From assembly GCA_016808115.1 (NCBI GenBank), contig JAEQBH010000656.1:3341001-3405000 (forward strand): a DNA stretch of 64,000 bases, written 5' to 3'. Position 1 is the first letter of the stretch. Every line of letters begins with the position of its first letter. The stretch comes from Tetrastigma voinierianum (lineage: Eukaryota > Streptophyta > Magnoliopsida > Vitales > Vitaceae). The translations under genes and the position numbers were made by a program. The notes below the pieces were generated by a model. The model searched no databases. It was not told where the DNA came from and saw only the letters and a list, made by a program, of their open reading frames with translations. This document shows, one piece after another, positions 46,277-60,740 of this stretch.

Positions 46277-48299
46277 GGACGCCTCAAATTCCCGGGTGTC
46301 CGCTTGACAACCCACAACCCGCTTAATACCTTTGTCTCATATACTAAGAGACCCACATGAGTAAAAAATACCACTAAATCTAGCCACACATCATTTACCA
46401 TCAAATACATCCAACTATATTACAATAGTTCAAGAGTTGATGCATCACGAATACAAACATATATTAAGATTTAAAATTTTAATATATGTTATACAAAGAG
46501 TCTACCAGCTCAAGAAGGCTGGCTTTCTTCTCAAAGCGCTTCAACGAGGTCATCCTCCCGTACACTCCCTGTAGCTGAAATAATGATCCTTCGACAAGGT
46601 GAGCAATGCTCAGTAGTTGAATCATCCTACATGGGTTACTACCCACCTAAGTGCACATGCAATGATTCAACATAAACACATTCAAGAAAATTCATGATCC
46701 TACTTGAATGTCTACGTGATATGGATGAGAATGCGACTCACCCTTTCCCACTTCTCGAGTCCTCACTAACTCCCTCACACATGCCTAAGCCAAATGTGAG
46801 AAAAACATTGTTTTTGAAACAAAAGCTTTTTGTTCTTCAAAACATCATACCGAGTTTCGGTAAATATATTGGACTACCCTCCGAGGTGAATTGCTGGATC
46901 ATTTTTTCCGAAACAGTCATAGGTCAGCCTCCGAGATGAACTGTTGGACCACTCTCCAAGGCAATTCTTCGAAAAATCTTCCCTTGAAATTCCTTTCACA
47001 ACCATTTTCCATTTTTCATTTCTTTTTCATGGCATTCACTCACACCTAATTTTCTAGGTTGCCCCGGTGCATATGAAATGCATTATTCCATTTCCAAACC
47101 ACACATGCCAATATATCACCCATGCACATATCGATAAAATTCACATATTATAAGCCACATGTTATTTATTCATATATAATATCAAAATTAGCTCACGGCT
47201 AATTAACAATTCAATTCCATTCCAATGGCTCACATACACAATTATATTTTTATATAATCAACCTCATGCTAACAATTTAATTCATGCATTAATATATTAT
47301 TTTCACACACCAAGTATTCATCTTAAGCAATATTTTGCTTAGCAACACATGGACCATTTTCGTCAAATCAGCAAAACCGGACTGCTTTTTAACAAGCCCC
47401 TAACACAGCATCGTCCGTGGACAACCCTTCATTTGGTGACGGCTCCACTGCGGAACCAAATCCATGGCTATTTTCAGCCCAACAACACCCAAACCACAAT
47501 TTATTGCATAAATTATCACACAAACCACCCAAACATTCCCTAAATTGTCCAAAACGTGTTCCAAATATTCCAACAATTCAATCCCAAGTTTTGGGACCGA
47601 CCAAACGGCTGTCTCACTCAAAATCACCCAAATCATCCATGCTTCAGAAAACCGAAAATAACCGAGTAGGAGAAGACGCCTACCTCTTGGAGTTGTCGAA
47701 ACTCCACAAAACCGGTGCTCACGCTTAGCCCTTTCCGCGTAGAACAACTTTGCTTCTTAGCCCGATGCGAACTGACGGTCCAAAAGCCGGGAAATCTAGA
47801 GAGAAGTTGGAGCTTCTCTCTCTAGAATTTGAAATCTCCCTTCACTGCACGTCCAGCTCCAAAATGAGAGAAGATGTCTCTTTTTCTTTTCATTTTATTC
47901 CCATTTTGTCCCTCACTACATCATTAAGCCAATTATCGCTCATTGATTTTCTAATCCACTATCCACCAACTCAACCCTTTTTCTCTCCAATTAGGAGATA
48001 CCACATGTCACCCATGGGCCCCACACTTGAGCTCAAGTTGACTCATTCTGCACCTGACACGTGACACATTATGATCCACTCAAAATGCGCCAAGTGTCCC
48101 GCACTACGCTCGTTGCCTCGAAAAACATGCAAATTCATACTGTCTCAAAATTCGACGAAATTCGACGTGGTAGCTAGATTTCGCGAGATGATTCCAAACC
48201 CGCAGTCATCATTATCCGAGATCTAGAAAAATTCCGAATTTTGACCGAAATTACCATTTTGCCCTTTTTCAAAAAATTAGATTTTATCGGGGTTTTACA
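46277..48299 (-). mobile_element. 5' LTR of the gag-only element
   Basis: Starts GGACGCCTCAAATTCCCGGG and ends TTTATCGGGGTTTTACA. Aligns along its whole length with the 3' LTR, with many substitutions and short indels, so insertion was not recent. Module at 46570-46663. Confidence 0.84.
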
Positions 48300-48324
48300 C
48301 AACCCAAAATTATCTAATGTCCCA

Positions 48325-48480
48325 CTTGGCGGGATACACCAATCGGCACCCGTCATGATGGTGTATGACATTGAAGAAATGTCCATTAGGGGGGATGCAC
48401 TAATCGGCATCCGTCATGATGGCATATGGCATTTTAAATGACCACATGTCGGGGTGCACCAACCCATCCGGTCATGATGA
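48325..48480 (+). repeat. Three diverged units of about 65 bp
   Basis: Units with CACCAATCGGCACCCGTCATGA-like cores (about 48347, 48406, 48460) preceded by ATGTCC/ATGTCG and GGGRTGCAC. Inside the right part of the 39011-49355 solo LTR. Confidence 0.6.
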
Positions 48481-49504
48481 GACTCAAATCGTTAAATGTG
48501 TGGTAAGCACATTACCATCGATAAAAGTATCACGAGATTCACCAAACAGAATTCGTCATTTGAACAAATTGTATAGACAAAGTGAAATAAAAACTTGATG
48601 AGTGTAATGGATTTGTAAACTAAAATACACTGGGAGTATATGTTTGAATCTCATCATTTGAGTTAAGTAAATTGAAAGCATGTGAAATGCATATTTTGAT
48701 ATGATCAATGATTTGTAAAGTGAAAGCATATGAAAATGAATAAGCATGAGTATAGTTTGATATAAAAGGTATGGTTTTATGATAAATGCATGTCATGTTA
48801 AACTAAAAATTGAATATAACTGTATAGAACCACTAAGCATGAAAATGCTTAGCGTGTAGTTTTTATCTATGCGCAGTTTCAAGAAATGCGAGTTAAGGCA
48901 AGATCAAGAAGTGTGAGTCATGTAGAAAGTTATGCATATAAGTTATAACTCCCCGTCATATACATTTCCTTTAACGTGTGACATTTTGTGAACAAAAAGA
49001 GTTAAACTCGGACTATTGTTTTGTATATCATTTTGTAAAGTGAAGTGATACGCCATTTTGTAAAATTTAGTCAGATAAAGAGTAAATGCTTCTAAGGGCT
49101 CCACGCTTCAAATGCTTCCGCACTGAAAACCCTAAAACGAAATGACATAAATAAAATGTTTTGATAAGATAAATGAAATTGGTCGAAGTAAACCGGGCTC
49201 CGATTCGGATCCGCCATTCAAGTCGGGCAGGGGATTCGAGTCGCAACATTTTTGAAAAAGAAAATCTAATAGAAAGGTAAATAAAAAGAATTAAACGAGC
49301 ATCTCGGAACCGGTTCAGATCCGCCAATCGGGTCGGGTTGGAAAGGGGTGCTACAAGGTAGCTAGATTTCGTGAGACGATTCCAATGGTGAAGTCTGTTT
49401 CATCATCCAAGTTCTAGAAAATTTTAGGTTTTCAACCTGTACTTCAACGACAAATTACCGTTTTGCCATTTTTCATAAAAATTGCATTTTTCCCGGGTTT
49501 TACA

Positions 49505-51445
49505 TAAATACTCACCAAGACTAGGCAACTAAAACAACCCAAATCCAAACGTCATTAAATTTAATTGTAAGGGGTAATTTCCCCCTCCTTTTTTTTTTAA
49601 ACTATTTACTTGAAATTACAACAATGTAGTACTAATATGCTCTCAAGAAGTTTGGAACCCTAGTCCCTTCCTTCCTTATGTCTGGCCTAGCACCCGTTTC
49701 CCACTTAAGGCCTCAAAGTTACATTCTTATGAAGTTGAAGTCTAGCCTAAAATGATATTAATTATTAGCATGGGTACCGAAAGTTAGGGTTTTTTTAAAT
49801 TAATAGAATATAGTTGAACTCTTCCAAGCGTAGAACTTACTGTATGGACATCAGGTATCCCTGTGAGAGTATCTAAAACCGACCTTACAATTTGGTGGAA
49901 TGTCTTTTTATTCGATGTTTGTGTCAAATACTATTAAAAATCTCATGAGTGTATGTGGCTCTCAGGGTTAGAATGAAAAGGCAAAACCAATTCTCGAGAA
50001 TTTATGGGACATTAACATAAGCTCAAAGTGTGTTTGTAAGTAAAATTGTATTAGAAAGTATAAAATTAATAATATTATTTGGGATGAACTCAACTATCTT
50101 TATGTACCATGATTTGATTGTCATGTTATGAGTTGTGATTGTGGCATCAAATGTAAAAATTTACCTAAATGTAGACAGTTGGAGACATCTATTTAGTCTA
50201 TGTTCGTATGTGTGTATCCGAGAATAGGGTTAAAAGCTCTTAACTTAGGAATAGGTTCAGCTCCTGTTTGTCAAAACGGAGCCTTAAAGTTTTTTTTTAA
50301 TTTATTTTTATTGTGTCCCATTTTTTGGGGAAATTATCATCAAAGTTAACTTTAGATACCGGACACTTATCATGCTTTATGAATAAAAAAAGACAAATAT
50401 TTTAGCTTTTTCTACTTAGAATTTTTTTAGAAATTTCAGCAATAAGTCATAAAAAATTTAAAAAAAAACAAACAGTTTGAATCTGAAAACTATTTAACTT
50501 TTAGTAAAAGGCCAAAAATCAAACGCCACTGAATGCCTAAAAGAAGCTTCTAGAAGCATTCAGAAGTGCCCCAAAAGAAGATACATGCCTAAATGCCCAA
50601 AATATGGTCCATGATTTATGTATTTAAAATAAGGAAAGAGAAGCAAAGGAAAGAAAGAATAGAAAAACTTTAGGTTCTATTTGGTTGAACAAATAGTAGA
50701 AATATCAAAAAACAAAATATAAATAAAATCAATTAAAATTAAAAATTGTTTAATATTTTAAATTGAATAGTTTAAATAATAAGAAGATTAAGCTAGAAGT
50801 AATATAAAAATGATTTATTGATTTAATTTCAACCATTTTCCCTCATATTTTTGGAGAACATAGCCTTAAAGAACTATCAAGCCATTCATGATGCTTTTAT
50901 TGGCCATTCAGTGGCATATGGTTTGTGGCCGCTCTTAGTACAACGGTTGGTTTCTTTCTCCGGCCTTGTTACACCGTTTCAGGTGTGGGATGACTAACGA
51001 CAAAAAACGCATCAAGTAGAGACATCAAATCAAATCATGGTCACAATATATTGGGTGTGACCGAGTCATATGCATTCTTAGTCATATGTAATTATCAAAT
51101 GTGTAGGCTTTGGGTTAAGCCAATTTATCATGGTTATTTACTTGGATGCTGCATTATTCTCTAGAGTTTTTATTGAATTTGATTATGTCTTTCTATCAAA
51201 TGTATTACTAGTTTGAATCAATAAAATTATTTTCCTTTCAACAAAAAAAGAAAAAAAAAAGGAAGCACATAGCCCTAAAGAAAAGAAAGAATAGACAATG
51301 AATATGTATAAGTTTGAGTTTAATATTTTTCTTAAAATAAGGAATAAGTTAAGTTTATGTTTAAGATTCTTCTTCAACCCAATATGATTTTGTTTCTATC
51401 AAATTAACTAAATAGAAAGAAAGAAGGAATAAGTTGGTAACTAAT
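49505..51445. other. AT-rich intergenic sequence
   Basis: No gene, LTR end or RNA recognised. 51255-51440 (CATAGCCCTAAAGAAAAGAAAG, TTCTTCAACCCAATATGATTTTG) is repeated at 55615-55830, on the other side of the solo LTR that follows. Confidence 0.5.
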
Positions 51446-53107
51446 TGTAAGACCTTAGGAAATTCTAATTTTATGAAAAATGGTAATTTCGGTCAAAATC
51501 CGAAAATTTTCTAGATCTCAGATGATGAAACGGACTTCACCGTTGGAACCATCTCAAGAAATCTAGCTACCATATCGAATTTCGTCAATTCTCGGCGACA
51601 TCATAATTTCACGTAAGCTGAGGCACCGGCGGCGACACTCGGGCATATCGTGAGTGGCTCAAGAGGTGCCACATGTCATGTGCATAATGAGTCAAACATG
51701 AACTCAAATGGGACTCATGAGAGACACATGGCAACATGTGATTGGGTGGAAATCTATGTTAAATGGATAAGGGATAAGATGAAATCCAAGTCAACCAATG
51801 AGGGGTTGACATGTGGCAAGTGAGAGGACACTTGACCCCATTCTGACCCATGCTTGACCAACCTATTGGGAGTGGAGGAAACGGAGAAAAGAGAGAGAAA
51901 AAGAAGGAGAGTTTTTGAAGAGAGAAAGTCTACCTTTTCTCTAGATTTTCTCCGACGACCGAATCCCTACGAGGCAAGAGGCGTACTGATCCCACCGGCA
52001 AGGGCTGCCACGTGGCACTGCAGTTGTGGAGTTTCAACAACCCAAGAGGTAGGAGTCTTCCTACTTGTTTATTTCTTTGTCTAAAATCCATGAAATGGTT
52101 TTGGGTGTTGTGGAGGCCTGAATGGCCATGGATTTCTAGCCCAGCAGTTGAACTGATGTTGATGAGAATGGCCCATCGACAAACACGAGTCGCTGGGGAT
52201 CGGTTAAAAACAGTCCGATTTTTGTTGGACCGAAATTGTCCATGTGAATTTGCTTGAATTAGCATGATATTGCTTAAAAATGAATGCTTGAAATGTGTGG
52301 AAATGATATTTTTTAATGCATGCTAAATTGATGTGTTAACACGACAAGGGAATTATATGAAATATAATCGTGTATGAGCCATCGAAGTGGATATATGAAT
52401 TGGCATTATTGCATTCATAAAATGCAGATATTACGCTTAGTCGGGTGGGTGCACGGTATGGTTGTTCACCACTCTTGGCAGAATGTGGGTTGAGTTTGTC
52501 CCCAGGGACTACGCTCCACAAAGACTCATACCAAATCATAAAATGAAAAGTAATTAAATGTGTCGTGCGAAGCAAGAAGTGGGGTCACATCCCCAGTGAA
52601 AGCCTGAACATGGGTAAGAGACCACATGAGCCAAATTTCAGAGGAAAAGAGACCCACGGTGTAAGCCTAAAAGTCTCTGGCTCGCTCTAAAAGAAAACAC
52701 GCGATTATGTTTACTACTTAGACCCGTAGTCAGCGACAGAGCCTGGATCGACGGATCTAAGCAATTCATCACGATTTGCATTGGGTGTTGGTGAGCCATT
52801 AAAGGCCCCAGATATGGGTGTCATTAAGGGGCTTCCTTTCTCATGGACGATTGTCACACTGAGATAGTCATGTGTGAGTGAGCCTGAGTGACTCGATACG
52901 GGCATGAAAACATCTCTACGCAGGATATAAATCATTCCATGTATAAAGTACCAGATGGAATGTGTGATGTTAGGATGTGCCATTGCATGTGCATTTTAGG
53001 TGAGGAGTAGCCCTCATAGGAGAATTCAACTACTGGGCATTGCTCACCCCGTCGTGGGATCCCCCTTTCAGGTACAGGGAGTGTTTAGGAAGACCGCGCT
53101 CACTAGA

Positions 53108-55191
53108 TGTGACACCCATATTTCTCGGGTGTCCCGTTGACCACCGTCAACCTGCAAAAAACCTGTGTCTCATATCATGAGACCCATACATGAGTAAAAA
53201 TGGCCACACTCGCCTACACAACATACTCACCAAAATATATCCAACTATATTACAATAGTTTCAAGATTTGTTACACTCCTTAATACAAACATGTTTCAAT
53301 TGTAATATTTCATACATGTTTTACAAAAACGTAATCAAAGCCACATGTCGGCTTTCTTCTCAAAAGCGGCCTCTAATGAGCGCTGTCTTCCCGAACACTC
53401 CTTGTACCTGAAAGGGGGATCCCACGACGGGGTGAGCAATGCCTAGTAGTGATATTTTCCTACATGGGTTACTCCCCACCTAAAATGCACATGCAATGGT
53501 ACAACACAAACATCCACATTCCATACAATTTACACATGGAATGATTTACATCATGCATGAAATGTTTTCCATGCCCATACTGAGTCACTCCACCGACTCT
53601 CATTACTGCTTCATGCCAGTGTGAAAATCATCACCGTACCACGACACTCAACCATCAGCTCTTCCGTACCACCAACACCTAAGGCAATTTGCCAATGTAA
53701 ACATCCGGGAGTCATTCAATTCTATCACTCAACTCTAGGTCTAAGTGATGAACATGACCGTGTGTTTTCCCTTAGGCAACAGAACTTTTTAGATTACACC
53801 ACGGGTCTCTAAGACCCATATAGAACTTTTCGGATAGTACTGCGGGTCTCTCACACCCGTGCAAAACCTTTTCGGATAATACCGCGGGTCTTTTACACCC
53901 ATTCGAGTCTTTTACACCCCTTTAGGTCTTTTACATCCATTCGGGTCTTTTACACCCATTCGAGTCTCTTACACCCATGCAGGACCTTTCGGATATTACC
54001 ACTGGTTCTCACACTGCCTCCAAGAACGCCCAACACACATTAATTATTTCTCATTTTATAATTTGAACTAGCGAGTCTTATCGAACTTTAGTCCTAAAGA
54101 CAAATCCTTCAACCCACATTCACCAAGAAAGGGTGAATAACCATACCGTGCACCCACACCCGACTCGACGGGATGTCACCGTGCACATGAATGCAATGAT
54201 GCTAATTCATATAATCAATTCCTATGGTTCATACACAATTATATTTCATATAATTCAACTACTCATGTTAACACATCAATTTAGCATGCATTAACACATC
54301 ATTTTCCATACACATTTCAAGCCATTCAATTAAAATAATAATAGTTTTATCCTCCACACATCATTCATAAGCCATGTCAAGCAACCACATGCAAGCAATT
54401 TCGCATGGAACATTTTAATCCAACAACAAGCAATCCATACGCTTTTAACAAATTCCAACCACCTACTGGCTTTCCATGGGATGTACTCTTTCATTGCCAC
54501 TCCGCCCACTTCTTTGGAATCTAAATCATATTACTTAAAGCCTCATAACATCCAAACCATTTCACATGGCTTTTTAAACAAGGAATAACCAAGTAGGAGA
54601 AACCCTACCTCCCTGAGTTGTCAGAAACTCCACAAAACTGGTGTCCCCGCGTAGCCCTTGCAGCTTAGACTAACTTCTCCTCTTGCTCTGACGAGAATCG
54701 ACGGCCCAAACGCCGGGAAATCTAGAGAGAAGTTGGACTCTCTCTCTCTAAAATATGTTTTCTCCCCTCACTGTCCAATACCAGGCCAAAGAGAAGAGAA
54801 GATGTTCTCTTTCTTTTCATTTAATTCCCTTTTGTCCTCATCAGTTTGACTTTTAAGGAATCTGACATACGGCTTAATATGCTTACTATTCTATCCTCTC
54901 ACTATTCATGTGTGACATGTGTCACATGGATACATGTAGCAGGCCCCTTGGCCACACCACATACCTCTCATATCATGTGTACCTAATACAGTCAATATAT
55001 AAGACCACACTCATTACCGAAAGACGTGCAAATTCAATTCGCTCCCGAATTCGACATGGTATCTAGATTTCACAAGACGATTCCAACGGTGACGTCCGTT
55101 TTGTCATCCAAGATCTATAAAATTTTCAGATTTTGACCAAAATTACCATTTTACCCTTTTTTAGAAAATTAGAATTTTCTCGAGTTTTACA
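53108..55191 (-). mobile_element. Family A solo LTR nested in a solo LTR, TSD CTAGA
   Basis: Starts TGTGACACCCATATTTCTCGG and ends TTTCTCGAGTTTTACA. Perfect CTAGA flanks (53103-53107, 55192-55196). 2084 bp, minus orientation. Module at 53405-53496. Degenerate CGGGTCTTTTACACCC repeats at 53795-53995. Confidence 0.92.
53795..53995 (-). repeat. GGGTCTYTTACACCC repeats, degenerate
   Basis: Irregular 18-45 bp units with CGGGTCTTTTACACCCATT and GACCTTTCGGAT. Same family as the arrays at 23690 and 42849. Confidence 0.8.
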
Positions 55192-55483
55192 CTAGAGGAT
55201 GCTTTTGAGAAGAAAGCCAACATGTGGCTTTTTATATATATTTTTGTAAAACATGTATGAAACATTATGGATCGATGTCATAGATATAAGATAGTGTAAT
55301 TAATTTTGAACGAGCTGTAACATAGCTGACATATTTTCACTTAGCATGGATGTACGGCCCGACGGGCTATTTTTACTCATGTTTCGGCCTCGGTAGAGAG
55401 ACACTCATTTTGTGGCACAGACACTCTATGGCTACATGTATTCGCTGGTTGATGGGTTGTCAACGACCCCTGCCCAAGCCACA

Positions 55484-56718
55484 CTAATTTTCTTTTTATT
55501 TCATATTTCCCCACATTTGGTTGAATAATTTATTTATATAAATTTCATAAAAAAATTTAGCAAAGAAGAAAGTGATGGAAGGATACAATTAATAAATTAT
55601 TCTCGCTTTCAAAAAAAAACATAGCCCTAAAGAAAACAAAGAAAAGACAAATCGTGATAAATTTGAGAAAATGCATTTGTCTTCAATCACAGATAATTTT
55701 TTCCTTCCAAATAAAATAAGTAGAAATCAAGAAAGAATAGGCTAAGTTTAAGTTTAAAATTTTTTCTTCAATCCTATCTGATTTTTTTTTCTTTTAAAAT
55801 AAAAATATGGTGAAATAAAGGTATGAATAAGTTGATAAGTAATTTTCTTCTATTTCTTCATGTTTCACTTATATATTTTTTTTATATAAATTTTATAAAA
55901 ACATAGAAAGAAGAAAGTGATGGAAGGATAGAAATTAGAAGTAGTTGGGGAATGGAATTCTTTGAGCACTAAATTATTTTTTATGAATTTATGCTGATTT
56001 AATTGTTAGTTTTCACTTTTCAAATTTTAAATCTGCAATACATTTAAGCTTTCTATGTAGTTGATTTTTTTTCTTTTATGTTCGTGAAACTAAACATTGG
56101 AAATATATTTTATCAAGTTTGAATTACAAGAGCATCATCTTGGGAAGCTGGGTTATATAAATGAGGGCAACATGACAGATAAATTAACTAATTTCAGGGC
56201 AACATGACTTACAAATTAACTAATTTCTACGACAGAAGACTTCAGTTGTTATAAAAGTTTAGTCATAATAGGGTTGAGAGGGTTGTCTAAGATTCGATCT
56301 GCAAGAGGGACTAATTTGTGACGAATATAACATAATACTATGATGTAATGCAAAGTGAATAGATGTCAATAAAAAAATTAATTTCTAACAAATTATCATA
56401 AAAAAAATTGCCCAAAAGCATGTGGTACAACATTCAACGTTTAAATAGGTAATGGTATATGAAAAGGAGGGGTCCCAAATTCGAATAATAGTAGGAACAA
56501 TTTACTAGATTATAACAAAAATGTTTAGTTGGTAAAAAAATCATTGATACAAATTAAGAAAAAAATAGGGTATTTTGAGAACATCTTTATGTTATTTTCT
56601 AATGATTGTTTTATAAAATAATTAAATAAATATGTGAATGATTTAGAATAAAATATTATATGCAAATTATTCTAATGACATGTTCAAAATAAGAAACTAT
56701 TTGAGTTATTATTAAACA
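55484..56718. other. AT-rich sequence with local and distant duplications
   Basis: 55590-55850 repeats 51255-51440. A further short repeat (ATATTTTTTTTATATAAATTT, GAAAGAAGAAAGTGATGGAAGG) occurs at 55530-55575 and 55878-55930. 56255-56717 is copy 2 of the segment seen at 4905-5160 plus 8690-8885. ACTAATTTC...GGGCAACATGAC is doubled near 56165-56225. No genes. Confidence 0.6.
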
Positions 56719-59700
56719 TGACGCCCAATTTTGGGTCCTATTGACTAGCCATTAACTGTGGAATTTCTATCTTAGGTCTTCGCGCACCTAAATTTTGGTA
56801 CCGGACCAGTACCAACTACTCGTCAACACCAAGTTACTCGGCACCACCTCGATACGTCCCCTCACCGAGACCCATTCATTCATATTTAAATCTAAAATAT
56901 GATAATAATACACTTAAATACAATCCGTAAGAGTTTCATAACGACCCTCCTACCATAATTACACACCCGACTATATTGGCAATAGTCCAAAAGAATTTAA
57001 TTACAATTCTTTTATACAAAATACCTTTTTACAAAGCTGATCAAGGCCACATGTCTGGGCCTTCTTCAAGATCGTCAGCCTCGGTCTCGAGCGCCGCTCA
57101 CCTCGCGTGTCCCCTCGCACTGCAGGCGGGGGTCCCACCGACAACCCCACTCCTACTAGCGGTGTGTGTGCTCCGCCACCCCACGTAAAACCCTCCCACC
57201 ATATTTCCTACGACTCAGAAAACTCGAGTCAGGCGCATTGCTTCTCAAACCCAGATAAACATTTCTTTCTAAACTTACCTTATAAAATTTCAAGAAAGAT
57301 GTAAATACCGCATACAGATTATATCCCAAAACCTCGTACCCACAATACACCTTTTCTGTAAATATATAAACTAACACACTCTTTCAAAGAGCCACAGGCT
57401 CATCACATTTTCACAATACAAAACTATGTTCATACATATGCTCAACTGTACAAATTCAAAATATTTCCTTACACAAGTTATTTAATACAGCAATATACTA
57501 GAAGTCAGGAGAAAACTAAATGCTCCAAAGATCCTGGCAGATACTTTGTACCGAAAATAGTTTTTAAAAACGGGAAAATAATAAGCTAAACGAGTCTTGA
57601 GTGGCTGCTTTTATAAAATGTTTTGCTTTTTCTAAAACATCTCAAAACTCGTAAAACTCTCTTTTTGCTGTGATATTTTCCGTAAGCCTTGCTTTCTACT
57701 TTAAAGTTTCTAAAATTCTATACTTGTCATTGCTTTCGCTTTCGCTTTTCTTTAAAAATTTATAAAACTTTTCTCAAATCTCTCATTGCTGCTTACCTTG
57801 CTTGCTTAAAAGTTTATAAAACTTTTCATAACTTCTTGCTTTAAAAGTTTATAAAACTTTTCTCAAATCTCTTGCTTGCTTGCTTGCTTTACCTTGCTTT
57901 GCTTTAAAATTTTATAAAACTTTTCATAACTTCTTGCTTTAAAAGTTTATAAAACTTTTCTCAAATCTTCGCGTTTAAAAGTTTATAAAACTTTATATAT
58001 ATGGGGAGCCCTGACTCAATCGCATGCTTTTTAAAAATAAAACAACCCGAGCCTGGGCTCAACCGCCAGATGAAATAAAACGAGCCTGGGCGCAACCGCT
58101 TGCTTTAAAACAAACACGGAGCCGGGTTTCAACCATGCACCAAAGTGTTGATTTCAAATCGTATAAATATGCTTATAAAATCATCAACTATCGAGGCCTT
58201 TCCCGCTGGCTGCATTCTAAATAACACTGAGCCTTAGGCATCGACCGCGGTCGGTGGCTAAACTCCGGGTCCACATCACCGGTGGGTGGAAGAGCCTTGG
58301 CTCACTCTTTTTCCAGAAATATGGTGGAATTGACCGGTCTCCATCACCATACTCTAGTTAACGCTGCTAACCCTATATAATTCAAGACGTGCCATGGTCT
58401 CTTTTAAATGCCATGATGCATGACCTAAGTTTGCTCACTGCCAAAATCTAAAATGTGAATAATATCCTAACACCACCGTGCACGTACCTTAACACCGACC
58501 GGCATGCTTGCTTAAAACTAGGACGAAGTTAGCCCGTCAAAATATACTTTGCTTGCTTGCTTGTTTTCTTTTGAAACATGGTTTAATAATTCTAAACCAT
58601 TGTTTGCTTACTAACTCATTGTTGTTTTTTAAAAGTACGGCCGAATAAATCAAACCATTATTTATTTGCTTTTCATATGGTTTAAAATCAAAACCATTTT
58701 ACTTGCTTGCTAAACTATTGCTTGCTTTACAATATGGTTTAAAATCAAACCATGAAATACCTGTTGTAAAACAGCTATAAGGAATACATCAGTATGAAAA
58801 AATAGGTTTAGAACAATCACCTTCCTTTTACAATAATTGAGCACGACTCCACAATTTCTCCCGCCTCTGCTATTACCCTACACATTCAATGTATTAGATC
58901 ACACATGTCAGCACAACCAAGCAATTTACACACTTGGTGCTACAATTAAAATTTTCAGAAAATATGTGGGCCCCAAATGCCATTCACAGACATATGGCTA
59001 GATTCTAGACTCAAGGGACTTTCCATAGAGTCTAAAAATACCCGAAAACATTTCTGAAGATTATGTCCGAACTGTCTGAATAAAATCTCGGAATTTAACG
59101 CAAACCGGTCGAAAACAAATTCCAAATTTAGCCCGAACTGTCCGAAAATAGTCTCAAAAAATTCCTGCAATTCCTAAACTCAACTAAAAATTTTGGGATC
59201 AAAATTTACGCACTTCACCGCTCTAAGAAAATTTAGCAATTACATAGCCTTTTAAACTCGAAATAACACAAGTAAGGAAATTTCCTACCTCTTAAAGTTT
59301 GACGAAATGCTAAAATATTGGTATCTACGCGCAGGTCTCTTCGCGCAGTCCAACTTGCTCTCTCGCTCCGGTGAAAATCTACGGTCCGATTCAGAACTGA
59401 GAAAGAGATAAAGAGAAGAAAAAAAATTACAAATTCTCTTCCTCTCTCGCGCAGTCCTCTGTCCGTATGTCTCCTTCCTTTTGATTTTATCTTTTTTTTT
59501 TAATTACTATTATTATTATTATTTAAATACATAACTTATATTGCCTCATTCGAGTCCGTTTCTGTCCCGAAAAATTTTATTTCTTTTCTGTTCAATTATT
59601 TTAAATGAACTTTAACTCAAGTCATTTTCTGACTTCCGATATTATCGCAAAATCTCGCCTCGAAGTCACTACATTTATCACCCGTAAATTCAGAAATATT

Positions 59701-60044
59701 CCGATTGTCTTAATCTCGACGAAACTTTTCCCTCGGGGTCACTACCTCATGAGATGAATTTAACTGAGTAAAATCGCTTCATCATCCGAGATCTAGAGAA
59801 TTTTCAGTTTCCCGAATCATTCGCAATTTATTATTATTATTATTCTTTTGAAATTCCATAATTTGTACTTTCATCCCTCCACTTTCCTTCATTTCAAAAG
59901 TGCCACAATGCTTTCAAAACTTTATAATTTCATCCTTACAAACAACTTTCAAAAATGCTACTATGCACTCAACACTTAAGGAAGTTTCTGTGCATATACG
60001 CGACCCACACATACATACCCTACACCTTCGACTCGCATGCTACA
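56719..60044 (-). mobile_element. 3' LTR of a family B-type element
   Basis: Plus-strand limits TGACGCCCAATTTTGGG (56719) and CGACTCGCATGCTACA (60044), about 3.33 kb. A purine-rich tract on the minus strand follows at 60045. The central part (57600-58760) is the reverse complement of the family B pattern: GCTTGCTTGCTT runs, AAAAGTTTATAAAACTTTTC repeats and AAACCAT blocks. The motif AAAATAATAAGCTAAACGAG (57585-57604) corresponds to CTCGTTTAGCTCATTATTTT at 2786-2805. Confidence 0.8.
57720..58760 (-). repeat. (GCTT)n and TTTATAAAACTTTTC repeats
   Basis: Five or more copies of AAAAGTTTATAAAACTTTTC between 57755 and 57995 separated by CTTGCTTGC runs; AAACCAT blocks at 58580-58760. Reverse complement of 1690-2690. 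Confidence 0.85.
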
Positions 60045-60740
60045 AATCCTCCCTCCTTTAGAACATTTCGTCTCTCAAATGAACAACTAAACTGGGGTGC
60101 TGACAAAGTACTTCATTCGAAATAATCGAGAGGGTACTGACGGCAAGATCCGAGCCTCTCCCTGCTCCCAAGTAGTTGCCTCCCTCTCATGATTCTTCCA
60201 CAGTACTTTATTCAAAGGAATTACTTTACTCCTCAACACCTGTTCCTTGCGATCTACAATCTGCACAAGTATTTCCTCATGAGTCGTTCTCCCTTTTAGT
60301 CGACCGGTCGCTTCAACATACGTGTGAAGGATCTCGGGATGTATTTCTTAACACGACACATGGAATGTGTCATGAATCTTGATAACTCGGGGTAACTTCA
60401 ATTTGTAAGCTACTCGGTCCCAATTTTGCTCACAATCTCATAAGGTCTTATATATCTCTTGACTAAGTTTGGTTTCGCTTCCCGAATCTCAAAACACTCT
60501 TCCACGGAAATCTTCAAAATCTTGGCCACTAATCTCAACTCGTGAAGTCTCCTGGGACTCGCTGTCCGCACAACTTTCGTCTATCTCTTGTCAGCTTTGC
60601 TAATATCACGAACAACTTTCACTTTCTCCGGGAAGTGATCCGCACTCAGTTCAGTGGCCTACCGCCTTCTCTCACCAACCCTATCCCAAACACACCTGAG
60701 TCCTACATTTCCTACCAAGGCGTTGCCCCAAACGGAGCCA
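60045..60740 (-). pseudogene. Integrase C-terminus with GPY/F module, family B element
   Basis: Purine-rich tract (plus strand AATCCTCCCTCC, 60045-60056) first. Further in, the minus strand reads LVKRYIRPYEIVSKIGT, then VIKIHDTFHVS-like and KKYIPR sequences (60320-60510), with stops and frame changes. This is the GPY/F module (here IRPY) after the catalytic core. The chromodomain part between 60060 and 60300 is too degraded to delimit. Confidence 0.75.

Larger units (their letters stand above)
51446..55483 (+). mobile_element. Family A solo LTR, TSD CTAAT, interrupted
   Basis: Parts 51446-53107 and 55197-55483. Starts TGTAAGACCTTAGGAAATTC and ends GACCCCTGCCCAAGCCACA. Perfect CTAAT flanks (51441-51445, 55484-55488). 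Plus orientation with the module at 52985-53082. No internal domain. Split by the opposite-strand solo LTR (TSD CTAGA). Confidence 0.88.
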
